DNA from: Imbricaverruca yamaguchii | Taxonomy: Eukaryota > Arthropoda > Thecostraca > Neoverrucidae | Direction: 5' to 3' | Assembly: GCA_034440575.1 (NCBI GenBank) | Contig: JAOTOL010001561.1 | Coordinates: 606,501 to 670,500, forward strand | Length of the DNA stretch: 64,000 nt | Part shown: piece by piece, positions 26,270 through 38,104 of the stretch | Position numbering within the stretch: position 1 is the first letter of the stretch | How the letters are laid out: each line of letters opens with the position of its first letter | Notes under the pieces: model-generated | What the model was told of the DNA's origin: nothing | The model's database searches: none | The model's input: only the letters and a program-made list of their open reading frames with translations | Translations under genes and position numbers: made by a program

Positions 26270-26550
26270 GCTTAGACTAGAACACGAACGCAAATTTGAT
26301 GGGCTTGCTTGGTAACAGATCGGGTTGTAACCAATTGTTGTAATCGGGTTGTAATAAATATTCGCACTCCTGACGATGGCCCCTGGCCGAAACGTTGAGT
26401 AATATAGCATAATCCCTAACGTTACTTTTGATGTAAACTCAGCACCTCCTGGTATATTGAAGGTCGTACATTTCTTATCACGCAATGATGGTGAGGATGT
26501 ATATTGCAATACATTTATTTTAACGCATCCGAGTTGGATACGCAATGAAG
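26270..26550 (+). mobile_element. Penelope-type terminal repeat, inverted copy
   Basis: The same terminal segment as at 25731-26130 but in the opposite orientation, giving an inverted pair about 400 bases apart. Shared words include TAATATAGCATAATCCCTAA and CTCAGCACCTCCTGGTATAT. Confidence 0.65.
26370..26401 (+). ncRNA. hammerhead-ribozyme-like core
   Basis: CTGACGA (fits CUGANGA), a GGCC-CCT-GGCC helix II, GAAA at 26389-26392, a 2-bp helix III (AC/GT) with loop GTTGA, and GTA as the cleavage triplet ending at 26401. Hammerheads are known in terminal repeats of Penelope-like elements. I cannot see good helix I pairing, so activity is uncertain. Confidence 0.4.
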
Positions 26551-26591
26551 TCACGAGACGCTGGCAACCCCAGGCCTGACTTCAGTGACAA

Positions 26592-26684
26592 CCAGTTGGA
26601 CCTGGTCTGGTCATTAGGACCACAGCCAGTTGGACCTAGTCTGGTCATTAGGACCACGGCCAGTTGGACCTGGACCTAATCTGG
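26592..26684. repeat. 34-bp tandem repeat, about 2.5 units
   Basis: CCAGTTGGACCTGGTCTGGT followed by CATTAGGACCAC recurs, the last copy truncated. Confidence 0.8.
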
Positions 26685-26810
26685 AAAGCTTGATTCAAAA
26701 GTGTCTGCTGCGACTGCTCTATGTCAACCAAACTTTAGCAAGTGGCAACATCGGCTAAGTTCAGGACCCTACTCGCGCGACTGCGACTGTTTGCTTCTGG
26801 CGGCGGGCCT

Positions 26811-26970
26811 AGACTGACTGACCGACTGACTGACCGACTGACTGACCGACTGACTGACCGACTGACTGACCGACTGACTGACCGACTGACTGACCGACTG
26901 ACTGACCGACTGACTGACCGACTGACTGACCGACTGACTGACCGACTGACTGACCGACTGACTGACTGAC
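26811..26970. repeat. 12-bp tandem repeat, about 13 units
   Basis: Unit CGACTGACTGAC, almost perfect. Open frames (RLTD repeats) follow from the 12-base period. Confidence 0.97.
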
Positions 26971-28232
26971 GGGGTACCCCCTCAGTCAGTGAGGGTGGAT
27001 ACCCCCTCCAAAGGACTAGACCAAGATAGATGGAACGTCACCTTATTTCCATTCGAAGTATAATGGCGGATGCGCACGAACTAATTCAGATGATTTTGAA
27101 GAAGGGCTCAGTCTGCGGGCATCGGCAGTACATTCTCCCCTTCCCTTCATGTCTATTAACATCACAGCCCGGTGTGCGCACGCTACGGTCAAGTGTATGG
27201 TGGCTGTAATATTTCATAAGTTCATTTTGTAGGGCCGGGAAAAGGCAGTAATCTAGTTTTTTCACAACACCAGCTACCACCTTCTGGTGACTGTTATTCT
27301 GCCGTCGGATTGTAAGCTAGCACTTAGTTTGGCTTACTTAACCTGTGGGGTGGAACGAGGGTGCGCCATATGTAAATAAACGGTATGTAGGTATCTGCAT
27401 AGGCAAGACTATAGCTACAGATGATCTAGGGTGGAATGCTCAATATGTGTATATGCAGTATGTCCATAAGCTCATAACTGCATGATTGCAGTAATCTGGA
27501 TTGCATAAAAATTGATGATGATTGGAAATTGCTAGAACAGTGGAACGATTCTGCTTGAGATCAAGCTTCACCATGTCCTCCGCATTAAGAGTGCCTGCGA
27601 GCATGAGCATGATACTGTATATTTTGCTGATTGGTGGCATGACATATTCCAGATGTTTGTTTTGAATGATCAGCCAATCTCAACATATCGCAATGCAGAG
27701 ATTAGATAACATAAGTACACCTAGTTATTTTATATAATTTCCTTTCCATGACAAAATTTGGGTAGTTAATCCGTTTTCCAATATGTATCCCTTTATCTTC
27801 ACAAAAACTCTATCCGATTTGATTCGTTATCCGTACCAAGCTGATATACATACGCAGATACGCAGACAAGGGTGTGGGGAGTTGTTGGGGCCCTTTTAGG
27901 AACCAAAATATACAAAATCAAACAAGATTATTTTAAAGCCTTCACAAAAACTTGGAATCTTCAATGCGCTTCTCGTGCCGATGTCGGTCTCTGCTTCATC
28001 ACGCATATCGATCGGCCTCGCTTAAAAAATAATGTATGCGCCCCTGCACATACCCCATCCGTGTTATGCTCCGTTCCAATGGTATCTGGAAGTACTTGAT
28101 GGCAACACGCCTATGACCTCGTTCCCGAGACACGCAAGCCTAGCCATGACCTGTGGAGCAGCGTGCGTCGCTACACCAGAAAACAAACAAATGTTCATGT
28201 CGCCTTGAACATTGTCGTCTGAAGTAATCGGA
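26971..28232. other. unique sequence, nothing recognised
   Basis: No convincing reading frame, transposon end or RNA gene was seen. Confidence 0.4.
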
Positions 28233-28456
28233 TGGCATGATATGATCGCCTGGCATGACATGATCGCCTGGCGTTACATGATCGACTGACGTGACACGAT
28301 CGACTGGTGTGACATGATGACAGACATCACATGATCAACTGGCATGGTACGATCAACCGGCATGACATGATAGCCTGGCATAACATGATCGACTGGCATG
28401 ACATGATCGACTGGCATGCCATGGCCAACTGGGATGACATGGCCAACTGGGATGAT
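28233..28456. repeat. degenerate 18-bp tandem repeat
   Basis: Units resemble GACATGATCGACTGGCAT with frequent substitutions, about twelve copies. Confidence 0.85.
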
Positions 28457-30415
28457 GTGATCGCCGGTCGGTATGCGCTCTGAATTCATCACTCAGCGAT
28501 AGATATTCGTATTTGTCCCCGTTTAATTGTCACATAATGCTACTGCACGTGATTATTACGGCCTGCGTGTTAAGGGCAGCACGAAAAACAAGGTCAAGAA
28601 TTCGGAAGATGCAAGGTCTCCAGGTTCTTTTTTTGCGCAACTTCAAAGATCATTTTTTCTCCAGAAATGTAGCGGATTTGCTCCCGTAAATGGAGTTCAG
28701 GAACCGTGACTAAAATACAACGAAACGATGGAGCCGAAACGAATACAATGCGGTTAAGTCTGCCGTGATGGACTACTAATTAACATGTTCTGTGTTCAAT
28801 AGGTAAGCTATTGTCATAACGGAAATGATAATCATAGCATAATTATTCATTACAAATTACATGCTTTCAATGAAGGAATGGGAGAAGAAACGTTAGCAGT
28901 GAACCTTCGAACTTTTCATTGTGTAAGCATAAATTCCACGTAGAATGGGAAATTTCACCATCGGGTGAGATGGGGACATCTGGCGGACCTGGCGACCTGG
29001 TGAGATGGGGAACCTGGCGACACCTGTGCAATTAGTGAATTAGAGCAAACCATCACGGAGACGGCCCATGGTTCAGCGCAAGAAATACCAATTTATAAGG
29101 CTGAACTAATCGAAATTGCATCGCAAATATTGCATTTGAGTCTGCACAAAGCGCGGCAAATACCACGAAGAGCGTACCTGCATAATGCGAGACAAAGAGG
29201 ATGGATCATCTATCTCAATTCCCCTTTCTTCAGCCACCAATATCTCTTAACGACATATAAATATATTGCTTTCAAATAGTAACATGTCTCCTGCAGCTTT
29301 TTATTCGCCAGGAAAACCGTCCAATTTGTCTCCACCTACTCAATCCTCCAGTTGTGAAAGCCCGTTCCATTTTACCACAATTGTTTCGAGCTTTCCATCA
29401 CCATAATTCATACAAATAAACTCTAAATATATTGAATGTCTCAGTCGAAGTCGCCCAACTAGAGTAAGTTGTGGTATAATCATTTCTTTTTGGCCACATT
29501 TGGGACGCATTTGGTCTTCACCTACTTCGGTCAGAGTTTATAGAATAACACGTATTCACTGCGCCATCGGTTAACGGAACTTCAACACACCGTCTGATAT
29601 GAAGAACACTCATATCGGTCCGTACACGAATGACAGACCCGATCGCACAAACAGAGCAGGCGGATATTTTTTTTTCGCAGCCGTCTCGGCGGCGCTCAGC
29701 GCCCCGGAAGACGTCATCAGCCAATCGGCGCGCGATCCGTGCCTGCAATCAGCCTGTTCCGGCGGCCTCCGGCTGCCAAACACCGGCTCACAACACGGCG
29801 TGTGAACGACGGCTGCGAGGAGCGGACTGGACCGGCGGGGAGCCAGATCGGCCCAGTCGCGCTATTCAGACCGGCGGCATCAGAACTTTGTCCGGCGGCA
29901 GTGTAGACTGTGTTTGGCAGAACTCTGCTAGTCCGCACATTGGATGGGCGCGTCACTTGCCCTGGTTCATTGATATAAATCGTTTATTTGAGACAGTTTA
30001 TAAACGGATGAAAGCCGAATAGAAATGTTATGCCTCGAAATTAATATACACGGGGATATGTGTTCGAAGGCATGTCATCTATGATGTCGCCGCGATAATG
30101 TCTCTTCTTTGATCGAGCTTGTGGAGTTAATTTGATTATCCTTTTTTTTTCGGTAAGCTATGTCTTGCTGCATTGCAGTGGTTAGCAATGCCTCTCACGT
30201 GGCTAGGGCGGACTATCTGTGCACTTCAGTGATGCAACGGGCCGCTATGCGTGAAAAATGACCTTAACTATTTTCCCAGTAACTGATTTCCTAACCACGA
30301 GATAATGTTAACTGCGAGCATTCAATGCAAACATCACGCAAACATACCATATCAGTTATCACATGCACATCCAACACCCACATTGAGGTATGTGGACAAT
30401 AGGTAATCATATTGT
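28457..30415. other. unique sequence, nothing recognised
   Basis: 29650-29940 is moderately GC-rich with unremarkable frames on both strands. A small GGAACCTGGCGACA-like duplication lies near 28975-29020. Confidence 0.35.
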
Positions 30416-30994
30416 CAGTACGGCGGTGCTACAGGGCCACAGGACACCTACCATCAGTACGGCGGCGCTACAGGGCCACAGGACACCTACCGGCAGTACG
30501 GCGGTACTGCAGGGCCACAGGACACCTATCGTCGGTACGGCGGTACTGCAGGGCCACAGGACAGCCATCGTCAGTACGGCGGTACTGCAGGGCCACAGGA
30601 CACCTATCGTCAGTACGGCGGTACTACAGGGCCACAGGACAGCCATCGTCAGTACGGCGGTACTAGAGGGCCACAGGACACCTATCGTCAGTACGGCGGT
30701 ACTACAGGGCCACAGGACAGCCATCGTCAGTACGGCGGTACTAGAGGGCCACAGGACACCTATCGTCAGTACGGCGGTACCACATGGCCACAGGACACCT
30801 ATCGTCAGTACGGCGGTACTGCAGGGCCACAGGACAGCCATCGTCAGTACGGCGGTACTGCAGGGCCACAGGACAGCCATCGTCAGGACGGCGGTACTAC
30901 AGGGCCACAGGACAGCCATCGTCAGGACGGCGGTACTACAGGGCCACAGGACACCTACCATCAGTACGGCGGTACTACAGGGCCAAAGGACACC
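30416..30994. repeat. 39-bp minisatellite, left part, about 15 units
   Basis: The unit is GTCAGTACGGCGGTACTACA plus GGGCCACAGGACACCTATC. In this part CACCTATC and CAGCCATC variants alternate over several units, hinting at a 78-base higher-order unit. Each unit carries a small AGTAC-GGCG-GTACT hairpin. Confidence 0.97.
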
Positions 30995-31338
30995 ATAGGC
31001 GCACCGGAGGGGGGGGGGGGCAGGGGCTCGGTCCCCCATGAGACTAAAGTGCCCTTTTGGCCAAAAGTGCCCTCTTGACCGAAAAGTGCCCTTTTGGTCG
31101 GAATGTCCCCCAATTTAGGCCAAAAATCACCTGCCTTATGTCCCTGCCTGTCCCAAAGGTGCCCTTCGGGCCCAAAACTGCCCTTTTGGCCATTTTGTCA
31201 CGCCCCCCGGTCAGCAAACCTTCCAGTGTGCCCCGGGCCGCAAAGTGTCCTTTTGGAGCCGGTCAAGTGCCCTTTTGGAGCCGGCCAGGTGCCCTTTTCG
31301 GTCCGGCCCCCATGGAAAAATCCTGGGTGCGCGCCTGC
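30995..31338. mobile_element. 344-bp hAT-like non-autonomous insertion in the 39-bp array
   Basis: The array is interrupted after AGGACACC (30987-30994) and resumes with AGGACACC (31339-31346), an 8-base duplication as left by hAT transposases. Ends are imperfect inverted repeats: TAGGCGCACC on the left and, on the other strand of the right end, CAGGCGCGCACCCAGGATTT. The interior has about eight copies of a word like AGTGCCCTTTTGG. Since AGGACACC occurs in every unit, the duplication is shown by the array phase: resumption overlaps by exactly 8 bases. Confidence 0.6.
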
Positions 31339-32865
31339 AGGACACCTACCGTCAGTACGGCGGTACTGCAGGGCCACAGGACAGCCTATCGTCAGTACGG
31401 CGGTACCGCAGGGCCACAAGACACCTATCGTCAGTACGGCGGTGCTACAGGGCCACAGGACACCTATCGTCAGTACGGCGGTACTACAGGGCCACAGGAC
31501 ACCTATCGTCAGTACGGCGGTACCGCAGGGCCACAGGACACCTATCGTCAGTACGGCGGTACTACAGGGCCACAGGACACCTATCGTCAGTACGGCGGTA
31601 CCGCAGGGCCACAGGACACCTATCGTCAGTACGGCGGTACCTGCAGGGCCACAGGACACCTATCGTCAGTACGGCGGTACTACAGGGCCACAGGACACCT
31701 ACCGGCAGTACGGCGGTACTGCAGGGCCACAGGACACCTATCGTCGGTACGGCGGTACTGCAGGGCCACAGGACACCTATCGTCAGTACGGCGGTACTGC
31801 AGGGCCACAGGACACCTATCGTCAGTACGGCGGTGCTACAGGGCCACAGGACACCTATCGTCAGTACGGCGGTACTACAGGGCCACAGGACACCTATCGT
31901 CAGTACGGCGGTACTACATGGCCACAGGACACCTATCGTCAGTACGGCGGTACCGCAGGGCCACAGGACACCTATCGTCAGTACGGCGGTACTACATGGC
32001 CACAGGACACCTACCGTCAGTACGGCGGTGCTACAGGGCCACAGGACACCTATCGTCAGTACGGCGGTACTACATGGCCACAGGACACCTATCGTCAGTA
32101 CGGCGGTACCGCAGGGCCACAGGACACCTATCGTCAGTACGGCGGTACTACAGGGCCACAGGACACCTATCGTCAGTACGGCGGTACTACAGGGCCACAG
32201 GACACCTATCGTCAGTACGGCGGTACTACAGGGCCACAGGACACCTATCGTCAGTACGGCGGTACTACATGGCCACAGGACACCTACCGTCAGTACGGCG
32301 GTGCTACAGGGCCACAGGACACCTATCGTCAGTACGGCGGTACTACAGGGCCACAGGACACCTATCGTCAGTACGGCGGTACCGCAGGGCCACAGGACAC
32401 CTATCGTCAGTACGGCGGTACTACAGGGCCACAGGACACCTACCGTCAGTACGGCGGTACCGCAGGGCCACAAGACACCTATCGTCAGTACGGCGGTACT
32501 GCAGGGCCACAGGACACCTATCGTCAGTACGGCGGTACTGCAGGGCCACAGGACACCTACCGTCAGTACGGCGGTACTACAGGGCCACAGGACACCTATC
32601 GTCAGTACGGCGGTACTGCAGGACCACAGGACACCTATCGTCAGTACGGCGGTACTACAGGGCCACAGGACACCTATCGTCAGTACGGCGGTACTACAGG
32701 GCCACAGGACACCTATCGTCAGTACGGCGGTACTACAGGGCCACAGGACACCTATCGTCAGTACGGCGGTACTACAGGGCCACAGGACACCTATCGTCAG
32801 TACGGCGATACTACAGGGCCACAGGACACCTATCGTCAGTACGGCGGTACTACAGGGCCACACCC
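31339..32865. repeat. 39-bp minisatellite, right part, about 39 units
   Basis: The same unit as at 30416-30994, mostly the CACCTATC form, with TACAGGG, CGCAGGG, TGCAGGG and TACATGG subtypes. Thirty-nine is divisible by three and the unit lacks stops in three plus frames and one minus frame, giving spurious frames of up to 610 codons. Confidence 0.97.
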
Positions 32866-34535
32866 CGTCAGTGTGTCCGGCCGTAGGGCAGCGGACGCGG
32901 TGCGTCTGCCCTGCCAGACAGAGTAACTGGATTGACGGTCCACCGGGGTACGCGGCAGCGAAACGCCTCTCCGTCGCATTTATCGACGCTAATCCAGTTT
33001 AACCGACTGAGGGGAGTTTTCTCTCTACTTTCTTTCGGTACGCTGAGCAGGTCCAAGTTCGCTGTCGAAGAGAAAATTGATGCAGGGCGTCGTCTTTAAA
33101 GTCCAGTTCGGTTGCAAATGCTTGTTTGGCATTCCTTCAGGCTTGGCAGGATTGCCGTGACCCGCGACACCCCGGCGCATTTTCATTTCGCCAAGTGGTG
33201 ACAAGAAGATCAACAATCTCACGTTCATCGGGTATTCTCGGTGATTCAACGGGCACAGCGAGCCTTTACCTACATATCATTTTTTTCCTTAAAAATTGAG
33301 TGTGATTGACCTAGCTTCAAATCAACTTCGGTACATTTTCGTGATTTATTGTGTTGCAACTGGAATATATGTAAGTGATGAATAATATAGCGAGACACAT
33401 GATTATGCCTCACAACCCATGCATTGGCTGAGGTACCTAAACCAAACAGCATAGGCTCAACAATTATCAGACTGCGTCGGATCATTGTTGGGCTGTCTTG
33501 CCTCGTTAGTCAAGTGTAAACTAATAGCAATAAATGGAAATAAATACACTAATTGGGACACTTTTGATTAAATATGGCAGTGGGATTAGACATCAGGGCA
33601 CACAATTACCATAAGATGATCTCAGAACTAAACCAGCCATTTGAGTCCACACATATCATCCCCATGTCACAAAACCCTTCCCCTGTCTCTTCGACTGAAG
33701 TGCCATATCTCCTTAGATTTGCCATTGGAATACGTCTAGAGAGTCACGATTGAAGCATGGCTGGAACATAACTCGGCCGACGCTTGTTGTTGGTCAGGGT
33801 GGCGACCAACTGTGGACCGAAGGCAAATTACAGATCAGCTTCAAGGGACTCCAGCAGCTCACGTGACTGCAGTATTACCCCGGGTCACACATTCTATAGG
33901 CACTGCTCAATTCCTGTGCATGCCCATACAATGGTGACTTCATGCCTATACAATGGGGAATGGTGACAATAGTGCATGCCTATTAATTGTTGACAAGTTA
34001 CCTGTGATGTTCTTTTAAAAGATAATGAGAGGTATTTTGGTTCGTGGTTGGACACGTCACTAAATGGCGCCATGGTCTGACTGCCACCCGCCAATGGGTG
34101 GATTAATGCGAATGGACTTTCTCTTGAACCAAGCGCACGAAGCGCTCTTCGGAACAGTTTCAATAGCACTATCCTGAAATTGGCGAGACGCCCAGTGCGA
34201 GCTAACTGTTGTTCGTGATGTGACGTAGTGTTCCAATACCGTCACTGATTGACGTACGCGTCGCTCCGATGTGATTTTCGGCGGGATGGGCACGCGTCAC
34301 TCCTCCATCACCCTGGCCCGGGCAGGAAGTGGCTCTGCATTGTTTTCGGTTAGGCGTACGGTGCGGCCGGGACGGAGGGATGCCGCCGGCCTCAGAAGTT
34401 ATGGGCCGTGAAATTGGTCGGCGCGTTGGTCACAGCGCAGAACAGTCGATAGCACATAATGGTCTGAAGTCTATCAGGCGATAGACGATGGAGGACGCCC
34501 AATTCGTGTCTTCCCCGCCCCCGCCGTTATACATG
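32866..34535. other. unique sequence, nothing recognised
   Basis: Short overlapping frames only; no family recognised. Confidence 0.4.
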
Positions 34536-34605
<70 letters not shown>

Positions 34606-34698
34606 TGTATATATATATGTCTATATATATATGTATATATATATATACATACACATAAATATATATATATACAATAAATACATATACATATACACGCA
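34536..34698. repeat. (TA)n microsatellite with imperfect flank
   Basis: About 30 uninterrupted TA units (34538-34599), then TATATG/TATACA-interrupted AT alternation. Confidence 0.95.
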
Positions 34699-34865
34699 TG
34701 ACAACGAATTACATCTGCTACAAAATGTGCTAGCAACACGAAGAAAAAGAAACATTCTTTTCAGTAGGATTTACGAACGTCTCGCAAGGAAGTCAGGTTG
34801 GCCGGCGGCCCTCCAGACAGACCAACTGATATCCCAAGGGCCGGTCGGACTCCTCCACTGTGGGG

Positions 34866-34960
34866 GATGCAATGGAATGGAAATGGAAGCATAAAATAGA
34901 ACATCCAATGAAAATGGAGAGCATTCAATGGAAGATCAATGGAAGAATAGATGCTTGGGA
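34866..34960. repeat. purine-rich AATGGAA word cluster
   Basis: ATGGAA/AATGGA words repeat irregularly over about 95 bases. Confidence 0.5.
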
Positions 34961-35479
34961 GAAAATGAGCAACGAAGCATGCATATGACTAGCCTCCTCA
35001 TAACATTTTTTTCCCATTGTGAATAGTTGACCAGGAACTCAGATTATCGAGAAAGCACTCAGTTCCCTTGAGCTTTACGATGTCAAATTAAACACAAAGG
35101 AAATGGCGCTCGGGCTGAGAACCAGCTTTTATTTCTTGTTGAGTTAGACATTTCAAGCCATTTCGCGCCATGAATGAGAAAAAGAAGAGAGCGCTATGCT
35201 GTACAATTCAGATAATAAATATTGGCATAAGTTTGTGTCGTCGATAATAATAAACCGTAGTTTGATGAGAAATGGCTGATTATCCCCAATAGTGTGAGCA
35301 AAGAAACAAAATGTTGTGTGTACATGGAAAAAACACTGCGTTTTCGAAAGCCATAGTATCTCTGAATATAAAGCGAAATATGTGTATCTGTGAGATGAGT
35401 GGTTCATATTGGGCATGGAGGACAAGATAAAGCAGTATATAGAAATCGATGGTGATAAAAATACAGGAAATTGTATATT

Positions 35480-37260
35480 GTTCGTATTTTGTATCCCGTT
35501 TTTGGTTCTAAAAATGTAAAATACTTTGCTGTATTGATGATGTGGTGCCTTCAAGATGTGGAATTTCTGTAATGCGTTGACGCTGTAATGATGCTTCTGC
35601 TAATATATCAGGTTCTTCCTTTCCTGGCATGCCGCAGTAGCTGGGTACACACAGGAAACGGACCCTCACGCCAACCAGATGAAGCGCTTCATGTGTGTCA
35701 TAAATGGAAATATGGCAATGATGCGAAAATAAAGCGAAGAAAGTGATTGAAGAGGAGATTTGGAGTCGAAACAAACGACCACGCTTCGTATGGGGTTACA
35801 GGGGAAGCTATTTCAAATATGACGGGGGGCAATAAGGATGGCATGCAATTCGGCGATGAAAATTGGGGTTCTATCCGTTAAGAGGTTGGCATTTGTATGT
35901 CTCCGAAAGAATGGCGTTTCCTGTGATGTTGCCATCCTAAAATCCGTTAGTAAAAGCAACAAAAGCATGGTAATAACGAGACCGAAATCGATGGATTTTT
36001 GTTTGGCATGTTCTGAACAGCGCTGCTATTTTGGAGTGTTTTTTTTTTAATACAAAAATGTGTCGTTCGACCACCTGCCAGTGTTGTAGTGGGCAAAAAA
36101 GAAATAATTAGTGGATTAGTGAAACGTAGTTGTGCAAGAAATGTTTCGATTTGAGAAGCTATAGTGAGGCCGGTTCTTTTTCCACTGGACTGAGATAAGC
36201 ATGGTGCATGTTTGGGAGAACGTGTAATGATGTGCGTGGTGGTTTTCGTGAAGATAAATTGTTTAGGCATATCAAAGTATCTGTTGCGATCGCCTAAGAC
36301 CTAATGGGGCTAATCCTGCCACAGTTTCCAGAGAAATTATTGGTGAAGTGGTCATTGCATGGAGTGCTAACCGGATAAATATTCTTTGAATGATATTCTG
36401 AATTGTATCAGAGAATTTGCTGGCACGGCGCATACTACTGATCCATATTCTATGACGGGTAGAACTAAGGATTTGCAGAGCCGCGAAACTGTATGACGAT
36501 CTGCTCCAAGTGACGAAAAAGTGATGCATCGAAATCAATTGAATGGGTCAAAATACTTCTTAACGAGTTTGATGTCTTTATGCATTGAAAGCCTACAATC
36601 AAAAATAATATCAAGGTATTTCAGCGAATATACAAAAGGTACATCATTGTTCCCGAGGTGAAGCTTTGCGTCTGGTTTTTGGCGGAGAAGTGATTTGCTA
36701 AATATCATTCTTGCAGATTTTGTAGTAAATACAGAAACCATTCTTCAGTGGCAATTTGTATATTATGTCTAGTGCGCTCTGTAGGTAAAATAAACAATCT
36801 TCATAATGTCTTCCTAAGCACCAAATTCCTTGGTCATCATAGTGCATAGACTTTGATCATTTAATGGCTATGTTGGCAAAAAGGCTGTTAATGATGAGGT
36901 TAGATAAAACTGGCGAAGGACAGCTACCCCGTGGAAGCTTCCTGCCGTTCTGAAGAAAATGTGGATCAGAGATAGATGACCGCCAAGTGACATGGAATCG
37001 ATCAGAACCAGATACAATTTCTAACAAATAATGAGCTAAATGCTCTTTAATGACGAAATGGTGAAGTTCCGGAATTGATGCGGGCTTGTATACCGTGTCA
37101 TAAGCTTTGGTAAAATCTAAGACGGTGTGTTCATCCGTCCTATAGCCAATGTGGATGACTGTTTCTAATCGATGATATGATCTGTTGTGCTGCGTCCAGG
37201 CAGAAAACCACATTGAAAGGGAAATAGAAGAGAATTGGTTTTCAGGTGTCAGATCACACT
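35480..37260 (-). mobile_element. decayed LINE with RNase H (I-like)
   Basis: Minus-strand pieces, 5' to 3': DFTKAYDTVYK and FHVTWRSSISD with PRGSCPSPVLSNLIINSLF (37213-36857, RT core, the last matching PQGSVLSPxLFxxxIN); KLHLGNNDVPFVYSLKYLDI (36741-36535, thumb region); IRLALHAMTTSPIISL (36538-36272, the family's LRLALGAFRTSPI). Further on, IYDTHEALHLVGVRVRFLCV followed by PSYCGMPGKEEPDILAEAS (35774-35508) matches the end of an RNase H domain (WVPSHxGIxGNExAD). RT plus RNase H without an integrase points to the I superfamily. Many stops and frameshifts; the YxDD region falls in a gap. Confidence 0.65.
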
Positions 37261-37738
37261 TTTTATTACTTCACGATTAAAATATTCCTGAGCAATTGGT
37301 AAGGGCAATGAATCGAAAAGTATTGTGGTCACTACAGTCTTTGCCAGGTTTTAGGATTAGTATTACCAGATATTTATTTTATATTTCGGTATATAGTTTA
37401 GTTGGCCATGGGAATATAAATGTGTGTAAAAGGCAACGCTTAGTGTGGTCTGGTACATCCAGGAAAACAGTCATGTAGCTTGTACGGGACGACGGAATTG
37501 TTATTTGCGGAGGAAATCGCTTGTTCCAGCTCCGAAAGTTCAAGAGTTGCAATTGCATTGTTCAGTATTGGCAGAATAAAAAACTGCTAAATTTGTGTCG
37601 AAGGGTTTATGTGCATTTTGTAATAAATCAGGTCTGTAGTTGTTGTCGGAGCAATTGTAGACAATAATACAACCTACGATGTTTGTTATTGCGTTTGCTG
37701 CAAAGGTTGCATTTGGAATTTTGAGAGCTGAGAGTGAT
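37261..37738. other. unassigned, possibly more LINE relic
   Basis: AT-rich with no clear motif; it could be a decayed upstream part of the adjacent LINE. Confidence 0.3.
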
Positions 37739-38104
37739 TTAACACGCACCCTGGAGGGGAGAGAGGCGAAATCCGCCCACCCCTCCGGTTTTTCGTAGAT
37801 AACTTAAGATTCTACCGGCCGATATACGCCATTCTTTGGGTACCTGCTAATAAATGACCGGCGCGTTGTGTAAAGTAAGAATAATGAAAATCTACGGAAA
37901 GGTTTTCGAGTTAGGGGTCGCTAAATTCAAAACAATTTCCCAACGCCAGACCACAAATATCGGCGCTGATGCGCTTCCGGTATATCAGCAAAAAGGAAGT
38001 GTTCCCGGCAAAACTAGCCACTTGTGTGATGTACATTGCCATGCTACATTGTTTCAAAGTCATGCCAAGTCACCGAGGTGAAGTCAGGTCAAGTTCAAGA
38101 CAGG
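37739..38104 (+). mobile_element. TTAA-flanked MITE, family 2, left-end fragment
   Basis: Begins TTAACACGCACCCTGGAGGG and matches the first 365 bases of the complete element that starts at 38105, sharing the TTAA junction. It is a partial copy next to a full one. Confidence 0.7.

Noticed and set aside
30390..33002. Proteins of about 585-610 codons with repeated arginine-rich or proline/glutamine-rich units
   Set aside because: They lie wholly on the 39-bp minisatellite, are open in several frames on both strands, and owe this to a unit length divisible by three.
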